Source: Flavobacteriaceae bacterium UBA5544 (lineage in GTDB: Bacteria; Bacteroidota; Bacteroidia; Flavobacteriales; Flavobacteriaceae). Taken from it: a stretch of DNA of 63,102 bases. The notes below the pieces were generated by a model. That model was given only the letters and a program-made list of their open reading frames with translations, ran no database searches and had not been told where the DNA came from. The stretch is from NCBI GenBank assembly GCA_002426755.1, contig DINI01000017.1:37354-100455 (forward strand). The letters run 5' to 3'. The translations under genes were made by a program, and so were the position numbers. Shown piece after piece: positions 25,512 to 35,400 of this stretch (position 1 is its first letter; each line of letters starts with the position of its first letter).

Positions 25512-25996
25512 TTTTTTATGATTTTAAAGGTTTTTAAATAGCGGTTGCTTCCAGTTACTGTTAAAATATAAGTAGTGCTGGCCAGTGTTTGCATGCTTAT
25601 TTCAGTCAGAGAGGGGCGAACAATTCCTTTGCCGACCATTCTTCCGTTGAGATCAGAGATGACATAACGGTAATCGATACCTGCTGGCGAGGTCAATTTT
25701 AAATGGATGTCATCAACCGTTGGGTTTGGATACAACATCACAATGATAGGCTCTGCTGTTGGGTTTTGAATATTCAAAGTGGAAAACTCAAATGGCTGCT
25801 GCAATCCGTCATTGGTAGAGTTATCAGTATTAGAACCAAACAGATAAAAAACCTGACCAATTGTATCACTTATAATCCCATTTGAATTTGTGACATTCGA
25901 TCCGGCCGAAACAGTGTTGTTCTGTGAAAAAGTGGAATAGGAACTGAAGCATACTAAAAATGCAATTACGGTTCTTCCTGCATATCGATTATTCAT
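25508..25996 (-). CDS. short T9SS-sorted exported protein
   Basis: A 162-residue protein with a signal peptide (about 1-24), a short mature region (SAGSNVTNSNGIISDTIGQV, DGLQQPFEF) and a type A T9SS sorting domain covering roughly the last 80 residues (MLYPNPTVDDIHLKL, YVISDLNGRMVGKG, TYILTVTGSNRYLKTFKIIK). This small SAGGN...GQV...QQPYE-type protein commonly accompanies tail-fibre-like repeat proteins in Flavobacteriia. Here its 3' end overlaps the start of the S74 protein gene by 4 bases (ATGA-type), implying translational coupling and a joint job, perhaps surface attachment of the fibre; that link is inferred. Confidence 0.8.
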   Translation of the reverse strand: MNNRYAGRTVIAFLVCFSSYSTFSQNNTVSAGSNVTNSNGIISDTIGQVFYLFGSNTDNSTNDGLQQPFEFSTLNIQNPTAEPIIVMLYPNPTVDDIHLKLTSPAGIDYRYVISDLNGRMVGKGIVRPSLTEISMQTLASTTYILTVTGSNRYLKTFKIIKK

Positions 25997-26000
25997 GGGA

Positions 26001-27449
26001 TTAATTTTTAATGAACTTAAAAGTTTCGGAGATTCCGTTAAAAGAAGAAACTTCTATAAAGTACAAGCCCTTGGATAAATTGGAAACATCAATCACACTT
26101 TGTTTTGAGAGGTTGTTTTGATAGTGTACTTTCTGCCCCAAGGAGTTATAAATTGAAAAATTATAGTTTTGACCAAATGCCGATGGAATGTTGAGAATCG
26201 AGTTTGTCGGATTGGGATAAATAGCAAATTCAGGAATGCCATATTCGTTTGAAGATAACACCGAACTGAAATCTATTATTTTTGCAGCTCCTTTTGTATT
26301 GTAAAGCGACGAGCCTACGATAATTTTGCTCCCATCAGAAGATAATTTTACGCTTGTTCCCAAGCGTTCAGGGCTTGAACCTGCAAGAGCAGAGCCCACT
26401 TGCTCCCAACTATTGTCAATATATTTATATACAAATGTCTTGCCTCCGCTAAAATTAGTAAAAGGCGCACCCACCGCCATAATTGTTCCATCATCCGATA
26501 AGGATACGCTAAAACCCAATTCATCATCAGTTTCTCCATAAATAGTCGTGCCCAATTGAGCCCATGTTCCTCCGATATACTTGTATACACGGGCATGACC
26601 TGCTTCAGTTCCACCTTCGTTAATAGCCCCTATGGCAACAATACTTCCATCCCCAGATAAAGAAACCGAATATCCTGCATTTTCATTAGCTGCTTCACCA
26701 TCAATATCAGTACCCAATTGTTCCCAAGTACTTCCCGTAAACTCAAAAACTCTTATATGCCCTGAATTACCTCCATTGTCATCATTATAAGGCGCTCCAA
26801 TTGCTAGTATAGTTCCATCGGAAGATAGAGAAACATTCCATCCCGACCAATCACTTGATGCTTCGCCATCAATGTCCTGACCCACTTGAACCCACATATC
26901 TGATATATAATGATAGACTCTAACATGGCCAGAATTACTGCCATTACCGTCATTTTTATAAGCGCCTACAGCCACAATGTCTCCATTGGCAGACAAAGAC
27001 ACACTATATCCTGAATTATCACTGCTTGCCTCTCCATCAATATCCTGGCCTAATTGCGTCCAAACACTTCCTGTATATTCAAACATGCGCACATTACCAG
27101 AATTGCTGCCATTGCCATCATTGTCTTTTGCGCCTATTGCCAAAATGCTTCCATCATCAGATAAATCAATACTGTAGCCCGAATGGTCTTGTGAAGCTTC
27201 TGCTTCAATGACTGCTCCCATTTGAACCCAATTCGAACCATTGAATTGATAGACACTTACTTGGCCGGAGAAATTACCGTTTGTATCAGTATTTGGAGCT
27301 CCAACGGCAACGATAGATCCGTCGGACGACATCGCAACACTTTTTCCAAATTGGTCGCCATTGGAATTTCCAATTAAAGTCTGTCCTATTTGAGTTTGCC
27401 CTGATGCGGTAATGGTGATTAATAATGTAAAGAGTAGAATTTTTTTCAT
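26001..27449 (-). CDS. beta-propeller-like repeat protein with T9SS sorting domain
   Basis: A 482-residue secreted protein. After an 18-residue signal peptide come about seven repeats of roughly 50 residues with the pattern GYSVSLSxDGxIVAIGAxxNDGNGxNSGHVRVYxYxGxxWxQLGxDIDGEA, which fit FG-GAP-like propeller blades with Asp/Asn-rich calcium-type loops. Residues about 400-482 form a type A T9SS sorting domain (FAIYPNPTNSIL, SIYNSLGQKVHYQ, GLYFIEVSSF, FKFIKN). The propeller probably binds a ligand at the cell surface. It precedes the 162-residue T9SS gene by 4 bases and so belongs to the same transcript. Confidence 0.85.
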   Translation of the reverse strand: MKKILLFTLLITITASGQTQIGQTLIGNSNGDQFGKSVAMSSDGSIVAVGAPNTDTNGNFSGQVSVYQFNGSNWVQMGAVIEAEASQDHSGYSIDLSDDGSILAIGAKDNDGNGSNSGNVRMFEYTGSVWTQLGQDIDGEASSDNSGYSVSLSANGDIVAVGAYKNDGNGSNSGHVRVYHYISDMWVQVGQDIDGEASSDWSGWNVSLSSDGTILAIGAPYNDDNGGNSGHIRVFEFTGSTWEQLGTDIDGEAANENAGYSVSLSGDGSIVAIGAINEGGTEAGHARVYKYIGGTWAQLGTTIYGETDDELGFSVSLSDDGTIMAVGAPFTNFSGGKTFVYKYIDNSWEQVGSALAGSSPERLGTSVKLSSDGSKIIVGSSLYNTKGAAKIIDFSSVLSSNEYGIPEFAIYPNPTNSILNIPSAFGQNYNFSIYNSLGQKVHYQNNLSKQSVIDVSNLSKGLYFIEVSSFNGISETFKFIKN

Positions 27450-27487
27450 GCTTTTAGTTTTTGATTAAATATTTAAAGTCTGTTGAG

Positions 27488-28030
27488 TTATAATTGATTC
27501 AATTCATTGATATCAAACGCCTTCCAAAGTGCATCTGGTTCCATCTCGCTCATGAGTTTGACTTGGAATCGGTTTTTATATAGAAAGTCCAGCTCTGTGT
27601 GGCTTCCGACATCATATCTTGCAAAAGTTGGAAAGCCATTGCGCACTTTTTTGATATATTTAGTTTCATTGGTATCTACAAAATCATTATCATTTAGGGT
27701 GTCTAAAAAGTAGGTGGCACTTCTGTAATTTTCTCCTGCAGCATCCGAAATGGTCAACGTTATTTTTCGGCCACCAAAATGCCCTACTATGGTTTGGTTA
27801 TTGACAAATGGTGCTTTATCTAATTTCAAATCATAAAGCTGTTTTGGAAATGCTGCTTGCAGTTCCTCACCGGCGAGTGGTGTCAAATTTTGAAGGTCTC
27901 GTTTTATGGAGGATTCGCCAACTGCTGGTTGAAGGTTTGACATGGATTCCGTAGTGTCTTCTCCTTTTGGATTCTCTTTACAAGCTCCTAATAGCACTAT
28001 AAAAAAAATTAGGTAGAATAACTTTTTCAT
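27488..28030 (-). CDS. lipoprotein, member of a tandem paralogous trio
   Basis: A 180-residue lipoprotein (signal MKKLFYLIFFIVLLGAC). After a short linker the mature part has LTPLAGEELQAAFPKQLYDL, a strand pair (TIVGHFGGRKITLTISDAAG) and a C-terminal block ending in YKNRFQVKLMSE and DALWKAFDINEL. The same order (L-x-E/F-x-FP, a TLTIYD-like strand with Ala-Gly, Tyr-x-Asn-Arg-Phe/Trp, then P-x-x-LW) occurs in the two genes upstream, so the three arose by duplication. No known function; possibly envelope binding proteins. It lies 6 bases after the next paralogue. Confidence 0.75.
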   Translation of the reverse strand: MKKLFYLIFFIVLLGACKENPKGEDTTESMSNLQPAVGESSIKRDLQNLTPLAGEELQAAFPKQLYDLKLDKAPFVNNQTIVGHFGGRKITLTISDAAGENYRSATYFLDTLNDNDFVDTNETKYIKKVRNGFPTFARYDVGSHTELDFLYKNRFQVKLMSEMEPDALWKAFDINELNQL

Positions 28031-28035
28031 TACGT

Positions 28036-28599
28036 TTAATTTTTGAAGTTTTTGAGAAGGCTAACATCAAAAGCGTTCCAAAGGGAATTTGGATTCATAT
28101 CTTTTCCATTCAAGGCTACATACCATCTATTATGATACAAAAACACAATATCGCACTGGTTACTATTTGCTCTGTAAGTACTTATGGTCTTAATGTTGTC
28201 TCGTTCTCTATTTTCGTATTTGATATCGTCTATATCTTGCGCTTTGATATTATACACTGTACCAAACAAGGTTGCCTTGCCATAGTTTTTGCCAGCACAA
28301 TCATAGATGGTGAGCGTTAGTTTGCCATCACCATATTCCGCATATCCTTGATTATTTACAATCTCGACCTCATCGTCAATGGGTAAATTATTAATGGTTT
28401 GTGGAAAAGCATTTTTAAATTCATTTTCTGTAAGAGGTGTTTTTTTTGATAAGAAAGTTTTTAGGTCTTCTTGACTCACCTCTGCAATGGAGGTTTGGTC
28501 TAAATCTTGGTTTTTTTCTGAAGTTTCGTTTTGTTTGGAACCTTGATTACAAGAGAAAACACACAAACAAAGGCTCAACATTAGCACTATTTTTTTCAT
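28036..28599 (-). CDS. lipoprotein, member of a tandem paralogous trio
   Basis: A 187-residue lipoprotein (signal MKKIVLMLSLCLCVFSC). It shares the plan of its neighbours: KTPLTENEFKNAFPQTINNL, a TLTIYDCAGKNYGKATLFG strand block, YHNRWYVALNGKD and PNSLWNAFDVSLL. It is closer to the 180-residue copy than to the 188-residue one, since both keep the (D/C)AGxNYxxAT segment and the WxAFD ending. The gene order and small gaps (6 and 19 bases) indicate one transcript. Function unknown. Confidence 0.75.
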   Translation of the reverse strand: MKKIVLMLSLCLCVFSCNQGSKQNETSEKNQDLDQTSIAEVSQEDLKTFLSKKTPLTENEFKNAFPQTINNLPIDDEVEIVNNQGYAEYGDGKLTLTIYDCAGKNYGKATLFGTVYNIKAQDIDDIKYENRERDNIKTISTYRANSNQCDIVFLYHNRWYVALNGKDMNPNSLWNAFDVSLLKNFKN

Positions 28600-28617
28600 G
28601 GGTAAAAATTTTGGTTT

Positions 28618-29184
28618 TTAATATGAATCCAGTTTTTGCAAATCTGATTTTTTGACATAAGTCCACAATACATCAGGATGCTCCGAACCTTCAATAACCA
28701 ACTTGAAGCGATTGTCGTAAATAAACTCAATGCTATACCGATTGATTTTTGGCTGAAGAAAGGCGATGGTCTTGTAGCCATCTCGTTCCATTTTGATATA
28801 TTCGGTTCCTTCTGGTCCTTTTAAATCTGAAGTATATGAAAGCTCAAAATTCTTAACCACTGCCGTATTCTTTATACCATCTGTAAGTGAATAATTGAAC
28901 GTATCCTTAAAATCACCATAACTGGCTGTCGCCAAAGCCTCGCTTGCCATCACAAAAATGTTATAGCGTTTATTGGAGCCTAAATAATCCGGGAAAAAAT
29001 CATTGAATTGTACCTTGGTAAGCAATTCTAAAGGTTGTTGTTGCTTTTTGGAATTTGGAGTTATGGCATTTATTGGTTTTGAAATAGACTCTTTAGTAGC
29101 CGTATTGTCTGACGTTTTTATTCCATTTTTACAAGAAAAAAAAACGCTTAAAATGATTATTAAAATTACCCTTGAATGTTTCAT
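28618..29184 (-). CDS. lipoprotein, diverged member of a tandem paralogous trio
   Basis: A 188-residue lipoprotein (signal MKHSRVILIIILSVFFSC). Its plan matches the next two genes (LLTKVQFNDFFPDYLGSNKR, YSLTDGIKNTAVVKNFEL, FIYDNRFKLVIEGSEHPDVL) but it lacks the Ala-Gly-x-Asn-Tyr motif, so it is the most diverged of the three. It follows the 352-residue lipoprotein by 13 bases. Function unknown; duplication and divergence suggest different ligands for a common fold, which is inference. Confidence 0.72.
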   Translation of the reverse strand: MKHSRVILIIILSVFFSCKNGIKTSDNTATKESISKPINAITPNSKKQQQPLELLTKVQFNDFFPDYLGSNKRYNIFVMASEALATASYGDFKDTFNYSLTDGIKNTAVVKNFELSYTSDLKGPEGTEYIKMERDGYKTIAFLQPKINRYSIEFIYDNRFKLVIEGSEHPDVLWTYVKKSDLQKLDSY

Positions 29185-29196
29185 AAGACTTAAATT

Positions 29197-30255
29197 TTAT
29201 CTATTCACTACCGATATTCCTGCAGCATACCCATTATTGGGTATATTTGTTAGACTGTACATTTCTTCACCGTTTTTCCATAATTTGGCGATACCTACGT
29301 TGCCGGAAGCATCTTCTTCATATCCCGAGGCGTACACATTGTTCCCTATAATTTCTATGTCAAGAATATTGGCGTTTTTAGTGCCATCGGTGATAGGATT
29401 TGCCACACCATCAATCCAAACAGTGGCCACATCGATTCCTGAAATTTGTTCCCATCCACCAGAGTAGACTTTATTGTCAACCACTTTTATAGACATGGCA
29501 TAGGAATCATTAGCGGTATCGGATAATGGTATTTCTACTCCGTTCTTCCAAAGCATGGCCATATCATTGGCATCACTTTCTTTAAATCCTGCGATATAAA
29601 CATCGTTACCAACAACACATACGGATTCTGAAGTTGAATAATAATCACCGTTGGCAAGTTCGGTTAGAACGCCGTCTTTCCATAGGCAAGCTTTTGTGTG
29701 TCCATCTATAGATGCCCTACCCACTACATAAATGTTACTATTGTTAATTGCAATGTCTTTGGCATATGCATTTTCTATGCCGTTGGTTAGAGGTACAGGC
29801 AAACCATTGTCCCAGTATGTCGCAACCCAAATACCAGCAGTGTTCCTTTCATAGCCACAGGCAAACACACCACTATTGTTAGCTGTAACAGAATAGAGTG
29901 TGCCATCAGTATTGCCAAGGGCATTGGAGTAATTGGTTGCAACTCCATTTTTCCAGATTTTTGGTACATAATGCTGGTCTTCATTGCTGTATTCGTTTCC
30001 AGCCACATATACATCATTGCCATACACACAAACGTCATTGGCATTTGAAATGGATATTCCTGCTGTTAATTCTGACGCAATACCATTTTTCCATATTTTG
30101 GCATAACTGGTTTCCGATGTGTTGTTTTCCCTTCCGACCGTATAAATATCGACTGGATTTTCTGGGTTTTCAGGATTGCTGGCATCGTCTTTACTGCAAG
30201 ACAAATAAAAAAATCCAACACAAAAGATGAAAATAAATTTGGGATACTTTTTCAT
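29197..30255 (-). CDS. lipoprotein with about seven propeller-like repeats
   Basis: A 352-residue lipoprotein (signal MKKYPKFIFIFCVGFFYLSC, Cys20), followed by SKDDASNPENPENPVDIYTV. The rest is about seven repeats of roughly 43 residues of the type NDVYVAGxExxxxxxxxAxxWKNGVxxxLTxGxxxAxAxxIxVxxN, each with an A-x-x-W(K/I)(N/D)G centre, which is a beta-propeller-like pattern. It has no T9SS domain, so the lipid anchor holds it to the membrane. It lies between the DUF4412 gene (16 bases) and the paralogous lipoproteins (12 bases). Ligand unknown. Confidence 0.78.
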   Translation of the reverse strand: MKKYPKFIFIFCVGFFYLSCSKDDASNPENPENPVDIYTVGRENNTSETSYAKIWKNGIASELTAGISISNANDVCVYGNDVYVAGNEYSNEDQHYVPKIWKNGVATNYSNALGNTDGTLYSVTANNSGVFACGYERNTAGIWVATYWDNGLPVPLTNGIENAYAKDIAINNSNIYVVGRASIDGHTKACLWKDGVLTELANGDYYSTSESVCVVGNDVYIAGFKESDANDMAMLWKNGVEIPLSDTANDSYAMSIKVVDNKVYSGGWEQISGIDVATVWIDGVANPITDGTKNANILDIEIIGNNVYASGYEEDASGNVGIAKLWKNGEEMYSLTNIPNNGYAAGISVVNR

Positions 30256-30271
30256 AATACAAGTTGTTTAG

Positions 30272-31087
30272 TTACATGAATTTATAATCTGATTTTTTGA
30301 CGGTTTTTGAAATTTTTTCGAGACCCACACACTCTATATGGGCATCTTGTTTATTATTTTTCAAACTTTTCATGTCCATGGAAATCATAAGAACCTTATC
30401 ATTTGGCTTGAAGTAATTTTTGAGCTGAACCGGGATTTTGGTCTGTTGGTTTTTGTAGATATCGTCAAAACTCACTTCAGCCTCATTGGTGAAGTACATG
30501 GTCATTTCGAATTCTTCATTAGTTGCCTTCACACCTTTACAATGGTAACCGCTGATGGTTTTATCAGAGAGTTGCTCAAAGGTGAATTTTGCCGATTCGT
30601 CTTTCATTTCTTCCACATCCAAATCGTCGGGCATTTGATTGGCCATCCCAATGTTATTACCTTGGGACGCCATAAATATGATAGTTACCTTATTACCGTT
30701 GTCCATAACTGTGAACATATGTTCCATGGTGGCTGATGTAAATCCGAAATAGGGAGCATCCGGTTTTAAATAATAGTCAAAAACCATTTCGCCTTCTTTT
30801 GTGGTCATTTTTAACGAGTATTTCCAGCTAAACTCATACGCGCTTGCCACCAGTGATGGATCAGCTTTTTTATGACTTCCACCGCCAAAAGGATTCCCTT
30901 CAAATACCTTATCCATTGATTTTGAAGTTTTTTCCGCCGCTTTATTGGCAGTTTTTTCAACGATTGTGTTTTCAACCTTTTGCTCTACACGTTTCTTTAA
31001 TTTTTTAAGGAATTGGGCTTGAGAAGTCGATATAAAAAACAGTGAACATAGTAAGACTGTAAGAAAACGAGTATTTTTACTTTTCAT
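30272..31087 (-). CDS. DUF4412 family exported protein
   Basis: A 271-residue protein with a signal peptide (to about Gln25), a Lys/Glu-rich helical region (FLKKLKKRVEQKVENTIVEK), and a beta-rich C-terminal part (WKYSLKMTTKEGEMVFDYYL, GYHCKGVKATNEEFEMTMYF) that fits the DUF4412 family of Bacteroidota exported proteins. The fold suggests a periplasmic lipid- or ligand-carrier-like barrel, but no activity is established. It opens the minus-strand run and is divergent from the ECF sigma factor gene, 83 bases away, so the two may share a regulatory region. Confidence 0.75.
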   Translation of the reverse strand: MKSKNTRFLTVLLCSLFFISTSQAQFLKKLKKRVEQKVENTIVEKTANKAAEKTSKSMDKVFEGNPFGGGSHKKADPSLVASAYEFSWKYSLKMTTKEGEMVFDYYLKPDAPYFGFTSATMEHMFTVMDNGNKVTIIFMASQGNNIGMANQMPDDLDVEEMKDESAKFTFEQLSDKTISGYHCKGVKATNEEFEMTMYFTNEAEVSFDDIYKNQQTKIPVQLKNYFKPNDKVLMISMDMKSLKNNKQDAHIECVGLEKISKTVKKSDYKFM

Positions 31088-31170
31088 TTTGATTTGTTTT
31101 TTAATGATTTATCTTTAGTGCAAGAAAAAAACCAATTGTTAACCTCGGCCTAAAAATTACCCAGATTTCT

Positions 31171-31725
31171 ATGGAACAACAGTATGTTGATGCTTTAAAA
31201 AACAATGATGGCAAGCTTATCAAGGAACTCTACGGGACATACAGGAATGAATTTTTTGCCTTTTCAAAGAAGTACCATGTTGCTCAAGACGATCTATCAG
31301 ACATTTATCAGGAAGCATTTTTGGCCATCAGGAAACATGCCATTTCAGGGAAGCTTTATGAGATCAATAGCAGTTTTAAAACCTATTTGTTTGGAATTGG
31401 AAAACATCTCATCTATAAAAGACTGAAGGACTATGCTTCCAAACAACAGTACGACGCTGTATTGCACAAAGGGGAAGAAGACTATGAGGAAGTGATTATA
31501 GACCAAAAAAATAATCTCACCGAAGAACAGTCACTTTTGAGAATATGTTTTAAGCAATTGGGGAAAAGTTGCCAACAAGTGTTAACATTGAGCTTTTACA
31601 GAGGACTAACGAATGAAGAGATAGCAACATTAGAGGGTTATGAAAGTGAAGCAGTGGTGAGAAGTCAAAAGTCACGCTGCTTAAAAACACTGAAAGACCT
31701 TATCAAAAAATCCCCACTAAAATGA
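31171..31725 (+). CDS. ECF-type sigma-70 family sigma factor
   Basis: A 184-residue sigma factor with region 2 (about 20-90: FAFSKKYHVAQDDLSDIYQE, SSFKTYLFGIGKHLIYKRLK) for -10 recognition, and region 4 (about 120-175: CQQVLTLSFYRGLTNEEIAT, SEAVVRSQKSRCLKTLKDLI) for -35 recognition. It lacks regions 1 and 3, so it is an ECF member. Its stop overlaps the next gene by 4 bases (ATGA), a membrane protein typical of anti-sigma factors. The two, plus the convergent TPR-CHAT gene, form a compact signalling set. Bacteroidota ECF factors next to TPR proteins usually control envelope responses. Confidence 0.9.
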   Translation: MEQQYVDALKNNDGKLIKELYGTYRNEFFAFSKKYHVAQDDLSDIYQEAFLAIRKHAISGKLYEINSSFKTYLFGIGKHLIYKRLKDYASKQQYDAVLHKGEEDYEEVIIDQKNNLTEEQSLLRICFKQLGKSCQQVLTLSFYRGLTNEEIATLEGYESEAVVRSQKSRCLKTLKDLIKKSPLK

Positions 31726-32450
31726 TTAATGAAAAGCTCATAGAAAAATATTTTTCCAAGAGGCTCTCGGAAGACGAGCTCAAGGAATTTGAACACCTTT
31801 ATACAACTGATGCCATTTTTAAAGAGGAAGTTGATTTTCTTACAAATGTGCAATCAGTATCCGCACATGAAGATGATGCTGAATTTAAAAGCGAATTGGC
31901 ATCCTACGAATCTGAATATTCAGAAAAGAAAACGACTTCAATTCAAAAATGGCTAAAACCTTTTGCTGCATTAGCTGCCATCCTTTTAATTGCCTTGACT
32001 CTTAATTTTTTCCTTAATCGTGAAATAAATGAAGAACAATTATTTTCAAACTATTTTGAACCATCAAAAAATGTAAGCGCACCCATCGTACGTTCTGAAA
32101 CAGACGAGAATTCATTAAATAATGCGTTTATCGCTTATGGCGAAACTAATTACGAACAAGCCATTCTGCAATTTGAAAAAGCTTTTTCAGAAACTAAAAA
32201 TTCAGAGTTGTTGTTTTATGAAGGAAATGCGCTTTTAGCTTCCGGAAAAACGGAACAAGCTATTAAAAAGTTTGAAGAACATCTTATGTATTCTGATATC
32301 TTAACCAATCGTTCTCATTGGTATTTGGCTTTGGCTCATTTAAAAAAGAAAGATACAGAAAGCGCAAAGAAAGAGCTGAATGCCTTGATAAATTCTGGAG
32401 AAAAGTTTAAAAAAGAAGAAGCCAATTCACTTCTTAAACAATTGGACTAA
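31722..32450 (+). CDS. membrane anti-sigma-like protein with periplasmic TPRs
   Basis: A 242-residue protein. The first 80 residues are acidic and helical (NEKLIEKYFSKRLSEDELKE) like the sigma-binding part of anti-sigma factors, although no zinc HxxxCxxC motif is present. A transmembrane helix lies at about 87-105 (PFAALAAILLIALTLNFFL). The rest, probably periplasmic, holds two or three TPR units (AFIAYGETNYEQAILQFEKA, EGNALLASGKTEQAIKKFEE). It is translationally coupled to the sigma gene. Its 3' end overlaps the convergent CHAT gene by 24 bases. I infer that it holds the sigma factor at the membrane until a periplasmic event, possibly cleavage, releases it. Confidence 0.8.
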   Translation: MINEKLIEKYFSKRLSEDELKEFEHLYTTDAIFKEEVDFLTNVQSVSAHEDDAEFKSELASYESEYSEKKTTSIQKWLKPFAALAAILLIALTLNFFLNREINEEQLFSNYFEPSKNVSAPIVRSETDENSLNNAFIAYGETNYEQAILQFEKAFSETKNSELLFYEGNALLASGKTEQAIKKFEEHLMYSDILTNRSHWYLALAHLKKKDTESAKKELNALINSGEKFKKEEANSLLKQLD

Positions 32451-35400
32451 TTGCTTTCTAAAAAGAATCAAAATCAAAAAAGGTAAAATCAGAAGATAAT
32501 ACCAATAGCTATTGGGTTCCACAAGGGCATCTGTATTTCCGGTCAGTACAAAGCCTGACCAATAATAAGGATGTTTTAAAAGTTCGTCATCTGTATTTTT
32601 CAGATAGTCCAATTTGGCGTTTTTAAGCGCTTCATCTTTCGTCTCACCTTGTTTTAGATGCTCATAAAAATAAGTCATCACTTTTGAAGTTGCTTCGTCA
32701 TCCACTTTCCAAAGACTCATCACCGTGCTTTGAACACCTGCATAGCTAAATGCTCGAGACAAACTAATAACGCCTTCACCATTTTCGTAAAATCCGTTGC
32801 CAGTATCACAGGCACTCAAAACTGCCATGTCGGCATTCAGGGTTTCATTGTAGAGCTCAGAAATAAATAAGCTATTATCAGTGTCTCCATAAAAATTGAG
32901 TGATGAAAATTCCGGATGCTCTTGGTCAATATTAGAATGCATTGCCAAATGCAATACATTGAATTCATTGGCATGGTTTAAAAAATCAACTTTAGACGCA
33001 TTTAAATAATCTTTTCCTTCAAAAATCTTAAGAATGGAACTTACTTCTTCCGTAGATTTTGGTAATTTAGAATTGCTATTTGAAGCAGAAAAAGCACCAA
33101 TTTTTAGATTTTCATAGGACGTCTTCGTGGCTTTTTGCTCCTTATAAAGCAATAGTGACGGTGCATACCCAATAAAAGGCATTTTGTTATCCAAAATCAC
33201 GGCTTCCATCGGAAAATAATTCAACGCGCCATCTGGTATGATGGTAAGTTTTTTAAAATTAAAAGCATCAATTTTATTGAACAATAGCTGTCTCAATTCA
33301 TTAAATGATGCCTGATAATTTGGGTCTCGTCGCTTCAAACTATTCAAACAAATTTTTAAACTTCTTAAAACCTTGGCCTTATCTTTTACAGGCAATAATT
33401 GAATATCTTCTTTTGATATCAAAAACGAATACAGATGGTCATCAGTCATTAGATACTTTAAAATTGCTTCATCTGCTCTTAAAGATTTTTGCAGATTGGC
33501 AATTTCAAAACCCTTAACATTCAATTGATAATACGTATTATTTTGGTTTTTTATGGAATCTTGAATTGCGGAAATTTGATTTTTTAACTCATACACTTTA
33601 TTTTTCCAAAGTGCTATTTTTTCTGCAGATTCGTCTTTAGCATCCAAAAGTGCATTCTGATAAAAATTAAGCTCCGCTTTAGTATTTTCTTCTTCGTTGA
33701 TAAGATTTTGAGGAATACGTAATTGCTGCCGCTGGTTATTAAACACATATTTTGAAAAGGTCAATTTGGAACCATTATTTTCAATACTATTTATAGTAGA
33801 TGCCAACACAGCTTGGTCGCTATCTTGTTCTACACAAAGCTTCATAAACCGCTCATTAATAGCATTGTTGGCCTCAAACAAACTCTCATTATAACGCTGA
33901 CCCAAGTATAATTTATTGTAAATTTTTGAAGCCAATTCATATCGGTGTGAGGCTTTTATTAGGTACGATTTTAATTTCTTTTCTTTGAAAATTTTAAAAT
34001 AAAAATCGCCCATCGCCAAAAATCCGTCGATAGTTTCAAATGAAATCAATGGTTTTAAATCATCAAATATTAGGCTTTCCAAATCTTTATCGGAAGCATT
34101 CAAAAGGGAAAAAGCAGTATCGAAATATAGTTTGGCCTGGTCCATTTTCTTTAAGCCCTGTGCGGCTTGTGCGTTTAAAACGGCCCATTTAAATCGATTG
34201 GAAATGTCCTCATTTTGACTATAAACTGTCAAATCTTCCAATACTCTTTTGGCTTCCTTGTAGTGTTTTGAGTCAATCAATAATTCGGCTTTATATAATT
34301 TAAAAGGAAACGATTTTGTGTAGTAGATATCTTTATAGTCGTCTTGAATATCAATGGCTTTATCCAACATGAGGAATGCCTTTTTATTATCCTTTTTATG
34401 GACAATTGATGTATAAAACTTTAATGTTGAGCATAATGTATTGGTTTCAAAATTCAGTAGTCTTTTGTCAGGATTTATAGCTTTTAAAATGGTATCAGCG
34501 TAGAAAAAAGTTTTTAGAGTGTCTTTTTTTCTTGAATAATGGAGCATCAATTCATACCATCCGGATAGTTTGTCTTCATAGATTTCCTCTTTATTTCGTA
34601 AAAAACCATTTTCCTTTTTTGCTATATTGGCTGTTCTTAACTTGTTCTTTTTTAAAATATATTCTTCTGCTTTCTCAAAATCACCATAATAGGAATACCA
34701 ATAAAACAAATTGCCATAACATCTATAAAGAAATTGTTTGTCATCATCATTATTAAGCTGTTCCCAAATCGATTGTGCTTTTAAAAGCGACCCCAACTCT
34801 TTCTTTCGCAGGCCTAAATTTCTATATTCAACTGCTATATTATTATAGGCTTGGGCTACGTCTGTATTAGTTTCTCCAATGATTTCCTTATATAAATTGA
34901 GAGATTTTTGATAGTTCTCCACTGCTTTGGAAAAGTCTCCCATTTTACTGTATATATAGCCAATATCATAAATCAGGTCCACAAATGTCTTATCTTTTGC
35001 GGAAAGCGTATCTTTTAAAATCTCGTATCCCAATTGTGCTTGCTCCAAGGCATGCTTCCAGTTTCCAAGATAGGCGGTTTCATGATAGATTCTGTTTTGT
35101 AGTTGATATTGAAAAATTTTATCAGGATTTTTGCTATTGATATACAAATCGCGACCTTTTGAAGATGCTTTTAAAGCACTGTCCAAACACTGCTCCCGTA
35201 CTTTTTTGCTGATGGCCTTGTCTGGATTATGGTAACTGTAGCTTTTTAATTCGAACGTAGCACATTTTGTGTGATAATACTTTGCCTTTAGATAGGATTG
35301 ATAGTCCTTTGAGGCATTTGTATAAGTTTCAATGGCTTGTTTTCTTAAGGATAATGCTCTGTCATACTCCCCTTCATTGTGCAGGGAATCTGCTAGAATT

